A DNA stretch of 6,096 bases from positions 1-6,096 of the forward strand of contig LUYY01000014.1 in NCBI GenBank assembly GCA_001603415.1, given 5' to 3'. This document shows positions 1 through 6,096 of the stretch, one piece after another; position 1 is the first letter of the stretch, and each line of letters opens with the position of its first letter. Source of the stretch: Bacteroidales bacterium Bact_07. GTDB taxonomy: Bacteria > Bacteroidota > Bacteroidia > Bacteroidales > Tenuifilaceae. The notes under the pieces are model-generated. The model made no database searches and had not been told where the DNA came from. It saw only the letters and a list, made by a program, of their open reading frames with translations. The position numbers and the translations under genes are program-made.

Positions 1-1736
1 ACATCAACATTTTTGACCAGGGGCTGGTAAGCCCAATTTCTAACTCGGGGCTTTTGTTTTACAAGTACATTCTGCTCGACAGTATGTATATCGGCAACCG
101 TTGGTGTTACCAAATATCGTTCAGGCCCCGCCGTAAAATGGAACCTACCTTTACCGGCGATTTTTGGGTTAACGATAGCACCTGGGCTGTGGTTAAAGCC
201 CAGATTCGGCTATCGGATATGGTAAATCTGAACTTTGTGAACGATATGGTGGCCACCGCTGATTTTATGCCCCTGAACGATACGCTTTGGTTTCCAAAGC
301 AGATGACACTTTTTGTTGACTTCAACTTAACCGATAAAACAACCGGTTTCTTTGGTCATAAAACCATTTCGTATAGCGATGTTAAGCTGAATGCCGATTT
401 TCCGAGGGATGTGGCCGAAATGCCCACAAACCTTAAAGTTGAAGAAGGTGCCCTCAACCAAAAGGAGGAGTTTTGGGCTCAGTCTCGTCCTTTTGAACTT
501 ACTCCTCGCGAAGCTGGCATTTACCAAATGGTCGATTCCGTTCAGCAGGTTCCCATGTATAAAACATTCATCGATATCATCAATATGTTTGTAAACTACT
601 ACTATACAGTAGGATACTGGGAGATAGGGCCATACTACCAAACCTATAGCTTCAACGAGATTGAGGGTAACCGATTTAAGGTTTCGGGCCGTACAAGCAA
701 CAAGTTCAGCAAAAAGGTTATGTTCGATGCCTTTTTGGCATACGGCGATAAGGACGAGCGTTTCAAGTGGGGAATAGGTTCATTATACATGATCAACAAA
801 AACCCACGCGAAGCGCTAGGAGTAAGATATAAGAGCGACATTGAACAGCTTGGGCAAAGCCCATATGCGCTTACTGAAGACAATATTCTTACCTCGTTCC
901 TGCGTCGTAATCCCAATAATAAGCTTACGCTTGTAAAGGATTTTACTGCATACTACGAAAAGGAATGGTTTGTTGGCCTGTCGAATAAGCTTACCTTGAG
1001 TCACAGGATTATTTACCCAACCGTGTTTATTCCGTTTACCCCCGTTTCGGGAGCAAGCGACCTTAGGAGCATTACCAGTTCCACCATCACTTTAAATACC
1101 CGCTGGATAAAAGATGAGCGTTATGTGTCGGGCGAGTTCGAGAAGGTAAGTCTGGGCAGCAACTGGCCTGAGATTAATTTCGATATTACTAAGTCGTTTA
1201 AAGGATTTGCTGGTTCCGATTACGATTTCTGGAAGCTACATTTAAACTACTACCACAAGTTCAATGTCAACCCCATTGGCTATGCCCGCTTTATTGTGGA
1301 TGCTGGCAAGATATTCGGAAAAGTTCCTTACCCCTTGCTTCAACTCCACGAGGGGAACGAAACCTACGCATTCGACAGGTATGCCTTTAACATGATGAAT
1401 TACTATGAATTTGCATCGGATCAGTATGTAAGCCTTTACTACGAGCACCATTTTCAGGGTTTCTTCCTAAACCACTTCCCGCTTTTGCGCCGCTTAAAGT
1501 GGCGCGAGGTTGCCACCGCCAAATACCTGATTGGGAGCATCAGCAACGAGAATATGCAAGTGCTACAATTCCCTGCTGGCTTAGGAGAGGTTTCAAAACC
1601 TTACATGGAGGTTAGTGTTGGAGTGGAAAACATTTTCAAGGTCATTCGGGTTGATGCCCTTTGGCGTTTAACCCATTTGGATAATCCTAACATCGAGCCT
1701 TTTGGTGTTCGGGTTGGGTTGCAAATCATCTTCTAA
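1..1736 (+). CDS. DUF5686 family outer-membrane protein, C-terminal part (5' truncated by window edge)
   Basis: The reading frame is open from the left edge (first full codon at 3-5) to the TAA at 1734-1736, giving 577 visible residues; the true start lies outside the window. The TTG at 54 is an internal Leu codon, not a start. The visible part resembles the conserved core and C-terminal region of DUF5686 proteins: SPISNSGLLFYKY at about residues 10-22, then RPRRKMEPTFTGDFWVND at about 41-58, and NLNFVNDM at about 75-82. Full-length members are usually around 800 residues, with a signal peptide and a carboxypeptidase-regulatory-like beta-sandwich at the N-terminus, so roughly a third is missing. 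The rest is rich in aromatic and alternating polar/hydrophobic stretches and ends in Phe (VGLQIIF), which fits an outer-membrane beta-barrel; that topology is inferred. The family's biochemical role is unknown. The C-S lyase gene follows after 12 bases, suggesting co-transcription without implying a shared function. Confidence 0.85.
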   Translation, partial: INIFDQGLVSPISNSGLLFYKYILLDSMYIGNRWCYQISFRPRRKMEPTFTGDFWVNDSTWAVVKAQIRLSDMVNLNFVNDMVATADFMPLNDTLWFPKQMTLFVDFNLTDKTTGFFGHKTISYSDVKLNADFPRDVAEMPTNLKVEEGALNQKEEFWAQSRPFELTPREAGIYQMVDSVQQVPMYKTFIDIINMFVNYYYTVGYWEIGPYYQTYSFNEIEGNRFKVSGRTSNKFSKKVMFDAFLAYGDKDERFKWGIGSLYMINKNPREALGVRYKSDIEQLGQSPYALTEDNILTSFLRRNPNNKLTLVKDFTAYYEKEWFVGLSNKLTLSHRIIYPTVFIPFTPVSGASDLRSITSSTITLNTRWIKDERYVSGEFEKVSLGSNWPEINFDITKSFKGFAGSDYDFWKLHLNYYHKFNVNPIGYARFIVDAGKIFGKVPYPLLQLHEGNETYAFDRYAFNMMNYYEFASDQYVSLYYEHHFQGFFLNHFPLLRRLKWREVATAKYLIGSISNENMQVLQFPAGLGEVSKPYMEVSVGVENIFKVIRVDALWRLTHLDNPNIEPFGVRVGLQIIF

Positions 1737-1748
1737 ACCCTTTACAGC

Positions 1749-2924
1749 ATGACATTCGACTTTAATCGGCACCTTAGTAGAGAAAACACCTGGTGTGTTA
1801 AATACGATTTACGGCAGGCTATATTCGGTAACCCCAATGTTTTACCCATGTGGGTGGCCGATATGGATATTCCTGCACCCGATTTCATTATCGATGCTCT
1901 GCGCCAAAGGCTTAACCACCCTGTATTGGGATACACCTTTCGCGATACCCAGTACCACAATGCCATAGCCTGGTGGTACAAGCACCGCCATGGGTGGGAT
2001 ATTGATACTGCTTGGATTGATTTTTGTCCCGGGGTGGTTTCGGGGTTAAGCCATACCATTAGAGCTTTCACAAAACCCGGCGATGTAATAATTATTCAAC
2101 CACCGGTTTATCGACCTTTCTTCTCTACAGTAACAGCTAATAACCGAAAACTCGTTTTAAATCCATTGATTGAGAACGATGGTATATATACCATCGATTA
2201 CGATTTGCTGGAAAAGCAGGCGGCTCAGGGAGCCAGAATGTTGATTCTTTCCAACCCCCATAACCCCGTTGGAAAGCTGAGGAGTAGGGATGAGCTTCTT
2301 GAGCTCGGCAAAATCTGTGTGAAGTATAACCTCATTATAGTTTCGGACGAAATCCATTCCGATTTGGTTTTTGAGGGTAATACGCATTTTTCAATTGCTT
2401 CGCTTTCGGAGAAACTTGCAGCCATTACCATTACATTTTCGTCGATGAGCAAAACCTTTAACCTTGCCGGATTGGCCAGTGGGTTTGCCATAATACCCAA
2501 TGCTGAGTTGAAGGCAAAGTATGCAGCAGAGCTGGAGGCCAGCGGGGCAGGCATGGGAAATATTTTTGGGTTTGAGGCTTTAAAAGCCGCATTTACTCCC
2601 CAAGGCGAGGAGTGGTTGGAAAAACTTATGCAGCATCTTGATTCCAACTGGGAGTTGCTTAGTAGCGGACTTGCAAGGTTTAGTAAGATTAAGGTTCGTA
2701 AACCCGATGCCACTTACCTTGTTTGGGCCGATTTCCGGAGAACCAATTTAACCGATGACCAGTTAAACAAGCTTTTAATCCATGAAGCAGGCTTGGGATT
2801 TAGCCCCGGAACTGAGTATGGCCATCAGGGCATGGGTTTTCAACGCATCAACATTGCCTGTCCTAATCAAACCATAGAGTTAGCTTTACAAAGGCTCGAT
2901 AAAATAGCTCATTACTTAGAGTAA
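1749..2924 (+). CDS. patB: PatB/MalY-family PLP-dependent cystathionine beta-lyase (C-S lyase)
   Basis: This 391-residue protein has the usual length for MalY/PatB enzymes, cytosolic fold-type I PLP enzymes that cleave C-S bonds in cystathionine, cysteine or related thioethers, releasing a thiol or sulfide, pyruvate and ammonia. Visible signatures are MWVADMDIPAP near residues 34-44, the PPVYRPF cofactor/substrate segment at 118-124, SNPHNPVG at 168-175 (Asn172 expected near the PLP ring), SDEIHSDL at 199-206 (Asp200 expected to pair with the pyridine nitrogen), SSMSKTFNLAG at 231-241 with the Schiff-base Lys235, and FQRINIACP at 364-372 with Arg366 expected to bind the substrate carboxylate. 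All key residues are present, so it should be active. The ATG at 1749 places the conserved N-terminal FNR...N..K.D pattern correctly; no Shine-Dalgarno sequence is evident, as is common in Bacteroidota. It lies 12 bases after the DUF5686 gene. The exact substrate, or a regulatory role like that of E. coli MalY, cannot be told from sequence. Confidence 0.93.
   Translation: MTFDFNRHLSRENTWCVKYDLRQAIFGNPNVLPMWVADMDIPAPDFIIDALRQRLNHPVLGYTFRDTQYHNAIAWWYKHRHGWDIDTAWIDFCPGVVSGLSHTIRAFTKPGDVIIIQPPVYRPFFSTVTANNRKLVLNPLIENDGIYTIDYDLLEKQAAQGARMLILSNPHNPVGKLRSRDELLELGKICVKYNLIIVSDEIHSDLVFEGNTHFSIASLSEKLAAITITFSSMSKTFNLAGLASGFAIIPNAELKAKYAAELEASGAGMGNIFGFEALKAAFTPQGEEWLEKLMQHLDSNWELLSSGLARFSKIKVRKPDATYLVWADFRRTNLTDDQLNKLLIHEAGLGFSPGTEYGHQGMGFQRINIACPNQTIELALQRLDKIAHYLE
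2177..2196. repeat. Perfect 20-bp palindrome inside the C-S lyase gene
   Basis: The sequence CGATGGTATATATACCATCG is identical to its own reverse complement over all 20 bases, with no spacer. It lies in the C-S lyase coding sequence and covers the codons for about residues 144-150 (DGIYTID). The encoded segment resembles the family's usual D-G-x-Y-x-I-D pattern, so part of the symmetry may come from protein constraint plus synonymous choices. It could be a dimeric regulator site or chance; no function is claimed. Confidence 0.35.
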
Positions 2925-2979
2925 TAGGCTAACCGTTAATCATCGTTAAAAATTCTTCAACGTTTTATTGAACCAAAAC

Positions 2980-3008
2980 GCATCTACATCGGTTTATGAT
3001 GTACATAC
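2980..3008. repeat. Imperfect dyad symmetry in the gap before the serine hydrolase gene
   Basis: TACATC at 2985-2990 and GATGTA at 2998-3003 form a perfect 6-bp inverted repeat around a 7-base centre. The symmetry continues outward with two mismatches (pairs 2983/3005, 2982/3006 and 2980/3008 match). It sits 55-80 bases upstream of the hydrolase ATG in a 138-base intergenic gap. It could be an operator or a weak hairpin. No T-run follows the stem directly, though a run of seven T at 3024-3030 lies about 20 bases further on. No good Bacteroidota TAnnTTTG promoter element was found nearby. Confidence 0.25.
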
Positions 3009-3062
3009 TATTGCCATTTTGCCTTTTTTTGAGTATATTTATACTGTTAATGCCATTTGTAT

Positions 3063-4097
3063 ATGCGTATAGCCTTTATATCGATATTAGTTTTTACTTC
3101 ATCGTTCGGTTATGGATTTACCGATAATTCCGATTTAACAAGCATTTCAACAAAGCTAACGGAGCTGAACGACCAGATTAGGCAGGAGCAGTATGGCAAG
3201 GTTAGCGGTATTGTGGTGCTTAATAAGCGGGGAAAACCCATTGTTGAGCAGTACTATGGCTTTAATAACAGGAATAGTCTCAACCCGATTAGCTCGGTTA
3301 CCAAGAGCATTACCTCAATAGCCTTGGGCATCTGTATCGATAGGGGGTTGATTGCTTCAATTGATGAGCCGGTTGCAAAGTATTTTCCCGAGTACAAAAA
3401 GCTATTTGCCCAAAATCCTGTCAAGAAAAATATCACCATAAAACATCTTTTAAATCAAACAACCGGGTTAAAGTGGGATGAATGGTTTTTCCCTTACAAT
3501 TACGCATCGAACAGCCTGATGGCTCTGTTGGAAAGTAAAGAGAATTGGATTGACCATTTCTTTAATTTGCCTGTCGATACGCTGGTAGGCGTTAAGTTCA
3601 ATTACAATAGCCTTTCGTCGCAGGTAATTGCTGAGGTGGTTAGTAGGGTTAGCGGTATGCCGTTCAACCAATTTGTGGTTGAAAATATCTTCAAACCTTT
3701 AGGCATCGAAACCTTTACCTGGGATTCATACCCCAACAATCCATTGCCGGCCTGGGGAGGTATATCTTTATCAACCTTAGATATGGCCAAAATTGGGCTT
3801 CTGATGATCAACGATGGCCGGTACAAAAACATACAGATTGTTTCGACCGGTTGGATTAACAATTCTGTAAACATTGAATCGGTTTACAACCAGAATACCG
3901 GGTACGGGCTACACTGGTGGGTTGAACATCAACCCGGTGAGCCTTTGATGTACTATGCAGCCGGATATGGCGACCAATACGTATTTGTGGTTCCGGAAAA
4001 GGAGATTGTAATTGCCATAAACTCGCAAAACTTTTCCGATTACCGCTGGCCTAAACCGGTGATTGATATTGCCAGAGCTATTGCAACAGCTATTTGA
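3063..4097 (+). CDS. Exported serine hydrolase, beta-lactamase / class C PBP-like family
   Basis: The protein is 344 residues from the ATG at 3063. An in-frame TAA at 3048-3050 blocks further extension, and the TTG at 3057 is a less likely start. The N-terminus (MRIAFISILVFTSSFGYGF) looks like a short signal peptide, with no lipobox Cys, so a soluble periplasmic or secreted protein is expected. The domain is the serine beta-lactamase-like family (Pfam Beta-lactamase, PF00144). The SxxK nucleophile motif is Ser78-Val-Thr-Lys81, the second-motif Tyr is in YNS at 181-183, and the third motif appears as AAGYGDQY at about 299-306, with Tyr302 where KTG or HxG occurs in related enzymes. IKHLLNQTTGL at 126-136 is a typical family segment. 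Members include D-aminopeptidases, DD-peptidases and esterases as well as true class C beta-lactamases. This compact sequence lacks clear AmpC features, so antibiotic resistance should not be assumed. The DHOD-like gene begins 28 bases later and is probably co-transcribed. Confidence 0.92.
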   Translation: MRIAFISILVFTSSFGYGFTDNSDLTSISTKLTELNDQIRQEQYGKVSGIVVLNKRGKPIVEQYYGFNNRNSLNPISSVTKSITSIALGICIDRGLIASIDEPVAKYFPEYKKLFAQNPVKKNITIKHLLNQTTGLKWDEWFFPYNYASNSLMALLESKENWIDHFFNLPVDTLVGVKFNYNSLSSQVIAEVVSRVSGMPFNQFVVENIFKPLGIETFTWDSYPNNPLPAWGGISLSTLDMAKIGLLMINDGRYKNIQIVSTGWINNSVNIESVYNQNTGYGLHWWVEHQPGEPLMYYAAGYGDQYVFVVPEKEIVIAINSQNFSDYRWPKPVIDIARAIATAI

Positions 4098-4125
4098 AAA
4101 AAGTAACCCCCTAATACCAAACGTT

Positions 4126-5139
4126 ATGTCAAAACTCACTACCAATTATTTAGGAATAGAGCTTCGGAACCCGCTAATAGTGGGTGCATCGTCGCTCACT
4201 TCAAACATCGATACCCTGAAGGCCATCGAGAAGGCCGGAGCGGGTGCCGTTGTTTTTAAATCGCTTTTCGAGGAACAAATCCAGCTCGAGGAGCTGGAGC
4301 TGGAGAATGAGCTGCAGGAGTACAATGAGCGCCATGCCGAGATGGTTAAGCTTTTCCCTACGCTCAAGCATGCAGGCCCAGCCGATCATCTGGCTAAACT
4401 TAAAAAGGCAAAGGAAGCACTTGGAATTCCGGTTATTGGGAGTCTTAATGCCATGCACCCCGATACCTGGGCCGAGTATGCGCAGGCCATTGCCGACACG
4501 GGTGTCGATGCTCTTGAGTTGAACTTTTACACAACACCCAAGGATTTTGAGGTGGAGGGGAAAACAATCATTCAGTCGCAGGTTGAGATACTGCAAAGTG
4601 TTAAGGAAAAAATAAAGATACCTATCAGTGTGAAGCTAAGCCCATTCTACACCAATCCGTTGGATGTAATACGCCGTTTCGACGAGACCGACGTTGATGG
4701 TTTTGTTCTGTTCAACAGGCTTTTCCAGCCTGATATTGATATCGATAAGGAGGAGCTGGTACAAACCATTATCCTGAGCGATACCAATGACCATAGGTTG
4801 CCATTGCGCTTCACCGGCCTGCTTTACGGCAATATTGCTGCCGATATATGTGCCGCAACAGGCATTATCACCGGTCACGATGCCGTTAAGATGATACTCG
4901 CCGGAGCCGATGCGTTTCAGGTGGTTAGTGCGCTTTACAAGCATGGCATTGATCATATTACTACCATGCTCTCGCAAATTGAAAGCTGGATGAACCAGAA
5001 GGGGTATAAGTCGGTTGACGATTTCAGGGGTAAGCTGGCCAAAAAAAACCTTCACGACCCATTTGCCTACCGCCGCGCCCAGTATGTTGATATCCTGCTC
5101 CGCTCCAACGAGATTATTAAAAGCAAAGCGCTGAAGTAA
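4126..5139 (+). CDS. Dihydroorotate dehydrogenase-like flavoprotein (not canonical PyrD)
   Basis: This 337-residue protein is predicted to be a cytosolic TIM barrel that binds FMN and belongs to the dihydroorotate dehydrogenase-like subfamily found widely in Bacteroidota. It opens with TTNYLGIELRNPLIVGAS (about 5-22), like class 1 DHODs. Expected flavin or substrate contacts are Lys45 in VFKSLFEE, Asn108 in GSLNAM, Asn133 in ELNFYTTP, Lys170 in VKLSP and Asn197 in LFNR. The C-terminal segment GHDAVKMILAGADAFQVVSA (250-269) matches the phosphate-binding end of the barrel. Where class 1 PyrD has ELNLSCPN with the catalytic Cys, this protein has ELNFYTTP without Cys, so dihydroorotate oxidation is doubtful and the substrate is unknown. 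An acidic Leu/Glu-rich insert at about 52-68 is typical of this subfamily as I recall it. The ATG at 4126 is chosen because an earlier TTG (4063) would overlap the hydrolase gene and add nonconserved residues before the start of homology. Confidence 0.9.
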   Translation: MSKLTTNYLGIELRNPLIVGASSLTSNIDTLKAIEKAGAGAVVFKSLFEEQIQLEELELENELQEYNERHAEMVKLFPTLKHAGPADHLAKLKKAKEALGIPVIGSLNAMHPDTWAEYAQAIADTGVDALELNFYTTPKDFEVEGKTIIQSQVEILQSVKEKIKIPISVKLSPFYTNPLDVIRRFDETDVDGFVLFNRLFQPDIDIDKEELVQTIILSDTNDHRLPLRFTGLLYGNIAADICAATGIITGHDAVKMILAGADAFQVVSALYKHGIDHITTMLSQIESWMNQKGYKSVDDFRGKLAKKNLHDPFAYRRAQYVDILLRSNEIIKSKALK

Positions 5140-5154
5140 ATAGGATTTTATGCT

Positions 5155-5186
5155 AACAAAGCCGGCCATACAAGCCGGCTTTTGTT
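5155..5186 (+). terminator. Rho-independent terminator after the DHOD-like gene
   Basis: AAAGCCGGC (5158-5166) pairs perfectly with GCCGGCTTT (5174-5182) around the 7-base loop CATACAA. With one bulged T at 5183, AAC at 5155-5157 extends the stem with GTT at 5184-5186. The plus-strand 3' side is T-rich (TTTTGTTGTGTT). It begins 15 bases after the DHOD-like stop codon and should end the forward transcript. The symmetric stem could also stop read-through from the convergent ZIP gene, but the T tract on that side is weaker. Confidence 0.82.
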
Positions 5187-5337
5187 GTGTTAATGGATGA
5201 CATTATGAAGAGTTGCCAATTGTCGGCGATTTTCTATCCAACTACACAAGAGTTTAAGCGGGCTAAAGCCCTTGAATAGCCTACTGAACTGAAAATTTTA
5301 TAATACCGCGTGTTTGTGACGAAGGGTTTTATTCATT
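5187..5337. other. Noncoding spacer between convergent genes
   Basis: These 151 bases lie between the terminator and the stop codon of the ZIP gene. I see no credible open reading frame, tRNA or promoter pair. The only structured element is the GC-rich hairpin at 5260-5271. There is no second T-tailed hairpin that would serve as a dedicated terminator for the minus-strand gene. Confidence 0.6.
5256..5273. repeat. Short GC-rich hairpin, possible REP-like element
   Basis: GGGCTAAAGCCC at 5260-5271 is a perfect inverted repeat: four G/C pairs plus a possible T-A pair closing a tiny loop. A few weaker flanking pairs are possible if C5259 is bulged. There is no T-run on either side, which argues against a terminator. 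Compact intergenic hairpins of this kind occur as dispersed REP elements mobilised by RAYT transposases, and a GTAG tetranucleotide (minus strand, 5281-5284) lies near the stem as in some REPs. Only one copy is visible here, so the repeat status is inferred. Confidence 0.3.
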
Positions 5338-6096
5338 TCATCCAAAAGCAACATCAAGCATCATCATTGTGGCAAATCCCAACATGGCTCCAATGGTCGA
5401 TAGGTCGGTTTCATTACCAGTTTGAGATTCAGGTATTAGCTCTTCGACTACAACAAAAATCATTGCTCCAGCTGCAAATGATAAGGCATACGGAAGCAAC
5501 GGTGTAATTGTCAACACAAGATATGCACCAATAACTCCAGCTATTGGTTCTACAATTCCAGATAATTGTCCGAAGTTAAATGCTTTTAATCTAGAGAATC
5601 CTTCTCTTCTCAGAGGAATGGAAACGGCAGCACCTTCTGGGAAATTTTGCAAACCAATTCCGAAGGCCAATGCTACTGCCCCTGCAAGCATTCCGGCATC
5701 AGGGTTATTGGCAAGTGCTCCAAAAGCAACACCAACTGCAAGGCCTTCAGGTATATTATGCAGGGTGATTGCAAGTACAAGCAAAACACTCCTTTGCCAA
5801 GTTGTTTTTACCCCTTCTGCTTTATCAATTGCTAACCCCATATGCAGGTGAGGCAATAATTTATCAATAAGCAATAAAAACGCACCCCCACTTAAAAATC
5901 CAATCAGGGCTGGCATCCAGGGTACTGTGCCACTTTTCTCAGCCATTTCAATTGCAGGTTTGAGAAGCGACCAAAAGCTGGCTGCAATCATTACTCCTGC
6001 CGCAAAACCTAGCATTGAATTTAATATTTTCTTATTAATGGTTTTAAAGAAAAAAACCATTGATGCCCCTAAAACGGTAACAAAATAAGTAAATAA
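5338..6096 (-). CDS. ZIP-family divalent metal transporter, GufA-like (5' end beyond window edge)
   Basis: The minus-strand frame ends at the TGA at 5338-5340 and stays open to the right edge, giving 252 visible residues. The ATG at 6058-6060 is probably internal, because the 12 upstream codons (LFTYFVTVLGAS) continue the first hydrophobic helix expected in this family; about 10-25 residues are likely missing. ZIP proteins are inner-membrane carriers that bring Zn2+ or other divalent metals into the cytoplasm. Several hydrophobic helices are visible. The helix-4 motif HNIPEG (DNA 5743-5760) and helix-5 motif QNFPEG (5632-5649) form the binuclear metal site, and SGIVEP supplies the helix-6 Glu. 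By recalled alignment with Bordetella BbZIP, the His, Asn, Glu and Gln ligands are kept, while the helix-5 Asp is Asn here. A His-containing loop segment (LPHLHMG) and EELIPES near the C-terminus also fit the family. It converges on the DHOD-like gene. Metal specificity and any metal-responsive promoter cannot be judged. Confidence 0.94.
   Translation of the reverse strand, partial: LFTYFVTVLGASMVFFFKTINKKILNSMLGFAAGVMIAASFWSLLKPAIEMAEKSGTVPWMPALIGFLSGGAFLLLIDKLLPHLHMGLAIDKAEGVKTTWQRSVLLVLAITLHNIPEGLAVGVAFGALANNPDAGMLAGAVALAFGIGLQNFPEGAAVSIPLRREGFSRLKAFNFGQLSGIVEPIAGVIGAYLVLTITPLLPYALSFAAGAMIFVVVEELIPESQTGNETDLSTIGAMLGFATMMMLDVAFG

Noticed and set aside
2944..2962. Hairpin CGTT...AACG after the C-S lyase stop codon as a terminator
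   Set aside because: Only four outer pairs hold and the interior is mismatched and AT-rich, with no clear T tail, so it is too weak to call.
3006..3013. TACTATTG as a Bacteroidota -7 promoter element (consensus TAnnTTTG) for the serine hydrolase gene
   Set aside because: It has one mismatch and no TTTG or TTG box at the expected -33 distance (about 2980-2987), so it is not supported as a promoter.
3063..4097. Calling the serine hydrolase an AmpC beta-lactamase resistance gene
   Set aside because: The SxxK and Tyr motifs are shared by peptidases and esterases, the KTG motif is not evident, and no AmpR-type regulator gene is next to it.
4063..4125. N-terminal extension of the DHOD-like protein from a TTG at 4063
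   Set aside because: It would overlap the end of the hydrolase gene by 35 bases and adds residues before the conserved family start; the ATG at 4126 fits better.
4281..4297. Inverted repeat CCAGCTC/GAGCTGG with a 3-base loop at the start of the DHOD-like gene
   Set aside because: It lies in a stretch of repeated GAG and CTG codons for an acidic Leu/Glu-rich segment, which explains the symmetry without a regulatory role.
4636..5169. 177-residue minus-strand open frame opposite the DHOD-like gene
   Set aside because: It is a shadow of the conserved plus-strand gene, shows no recognisable domain, and would begin within the terminator stem.

Overview
The window looks like ordinary chromosomal DNA of a Bacteroidota member, probably Bacteroidales-like. 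It has moderate GC (high 40s percent in sampled parts of the forward genes), start codons without clear Shine-Dalgarno sequences, and a DUF5686-type outer-membrane protein, a family I know essentially from this phylum. No RNA genes, CRISPR array, insertion sequence or phage genes were seen.

Layout: (1) 1-1736, plus strand, the C-terminal part of a DUF5686-type outer-membrane protein that enters from the left edge. (2) 1749-2924, plus strand, a PatB/MalY-type PLP-dependent C-S lyase, only 12 bases downstream and so probably in the same transcript. (3) 2925-3062, a 138-base gap with an imperfect dyad and no convincing promoter or terminator. (4) 3063-4097, plus strand, an exported serine hydrolase of the class C beta-lactamase / penicillin-binding-protein-like family. 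(5) 4126-5139, plus strand, a dihydroorotate dehydrogenase-like flavoprotein that lacks the catalytic Cys motif of true PyrD. It is followed by a strong intrinsic terminator at 5155-5186. (6) 5187-5337, a noncoding spacer with a short GC-rich hairpin that could be REP-like. (7) 5338-6096, minus strand, a ZIP-family (GufA-like) metal transporter that converges on the others and runs off the right edge without a visible start.

The genes do not form an obvious pathway. The forward genes fall into two probable transcription units (DUF5686 + C-S lyase; serine hydrolase + DHOD-like), the second closed by the terminator. Several start positions differ from the longest open frame: the hydrolase and the DHOD-like protein most likely start at internal ATGs, and both edge genes continue past the window.

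I found no convincing undescribed system. The points most worth checking are the catalytic-site change in the DHOD-like protein, a perfect 20-bp palindrome inside the C-S lyase gene, the intergenic hairpin at 5260-5271, and the different arginine codon use of the ZIP gene.
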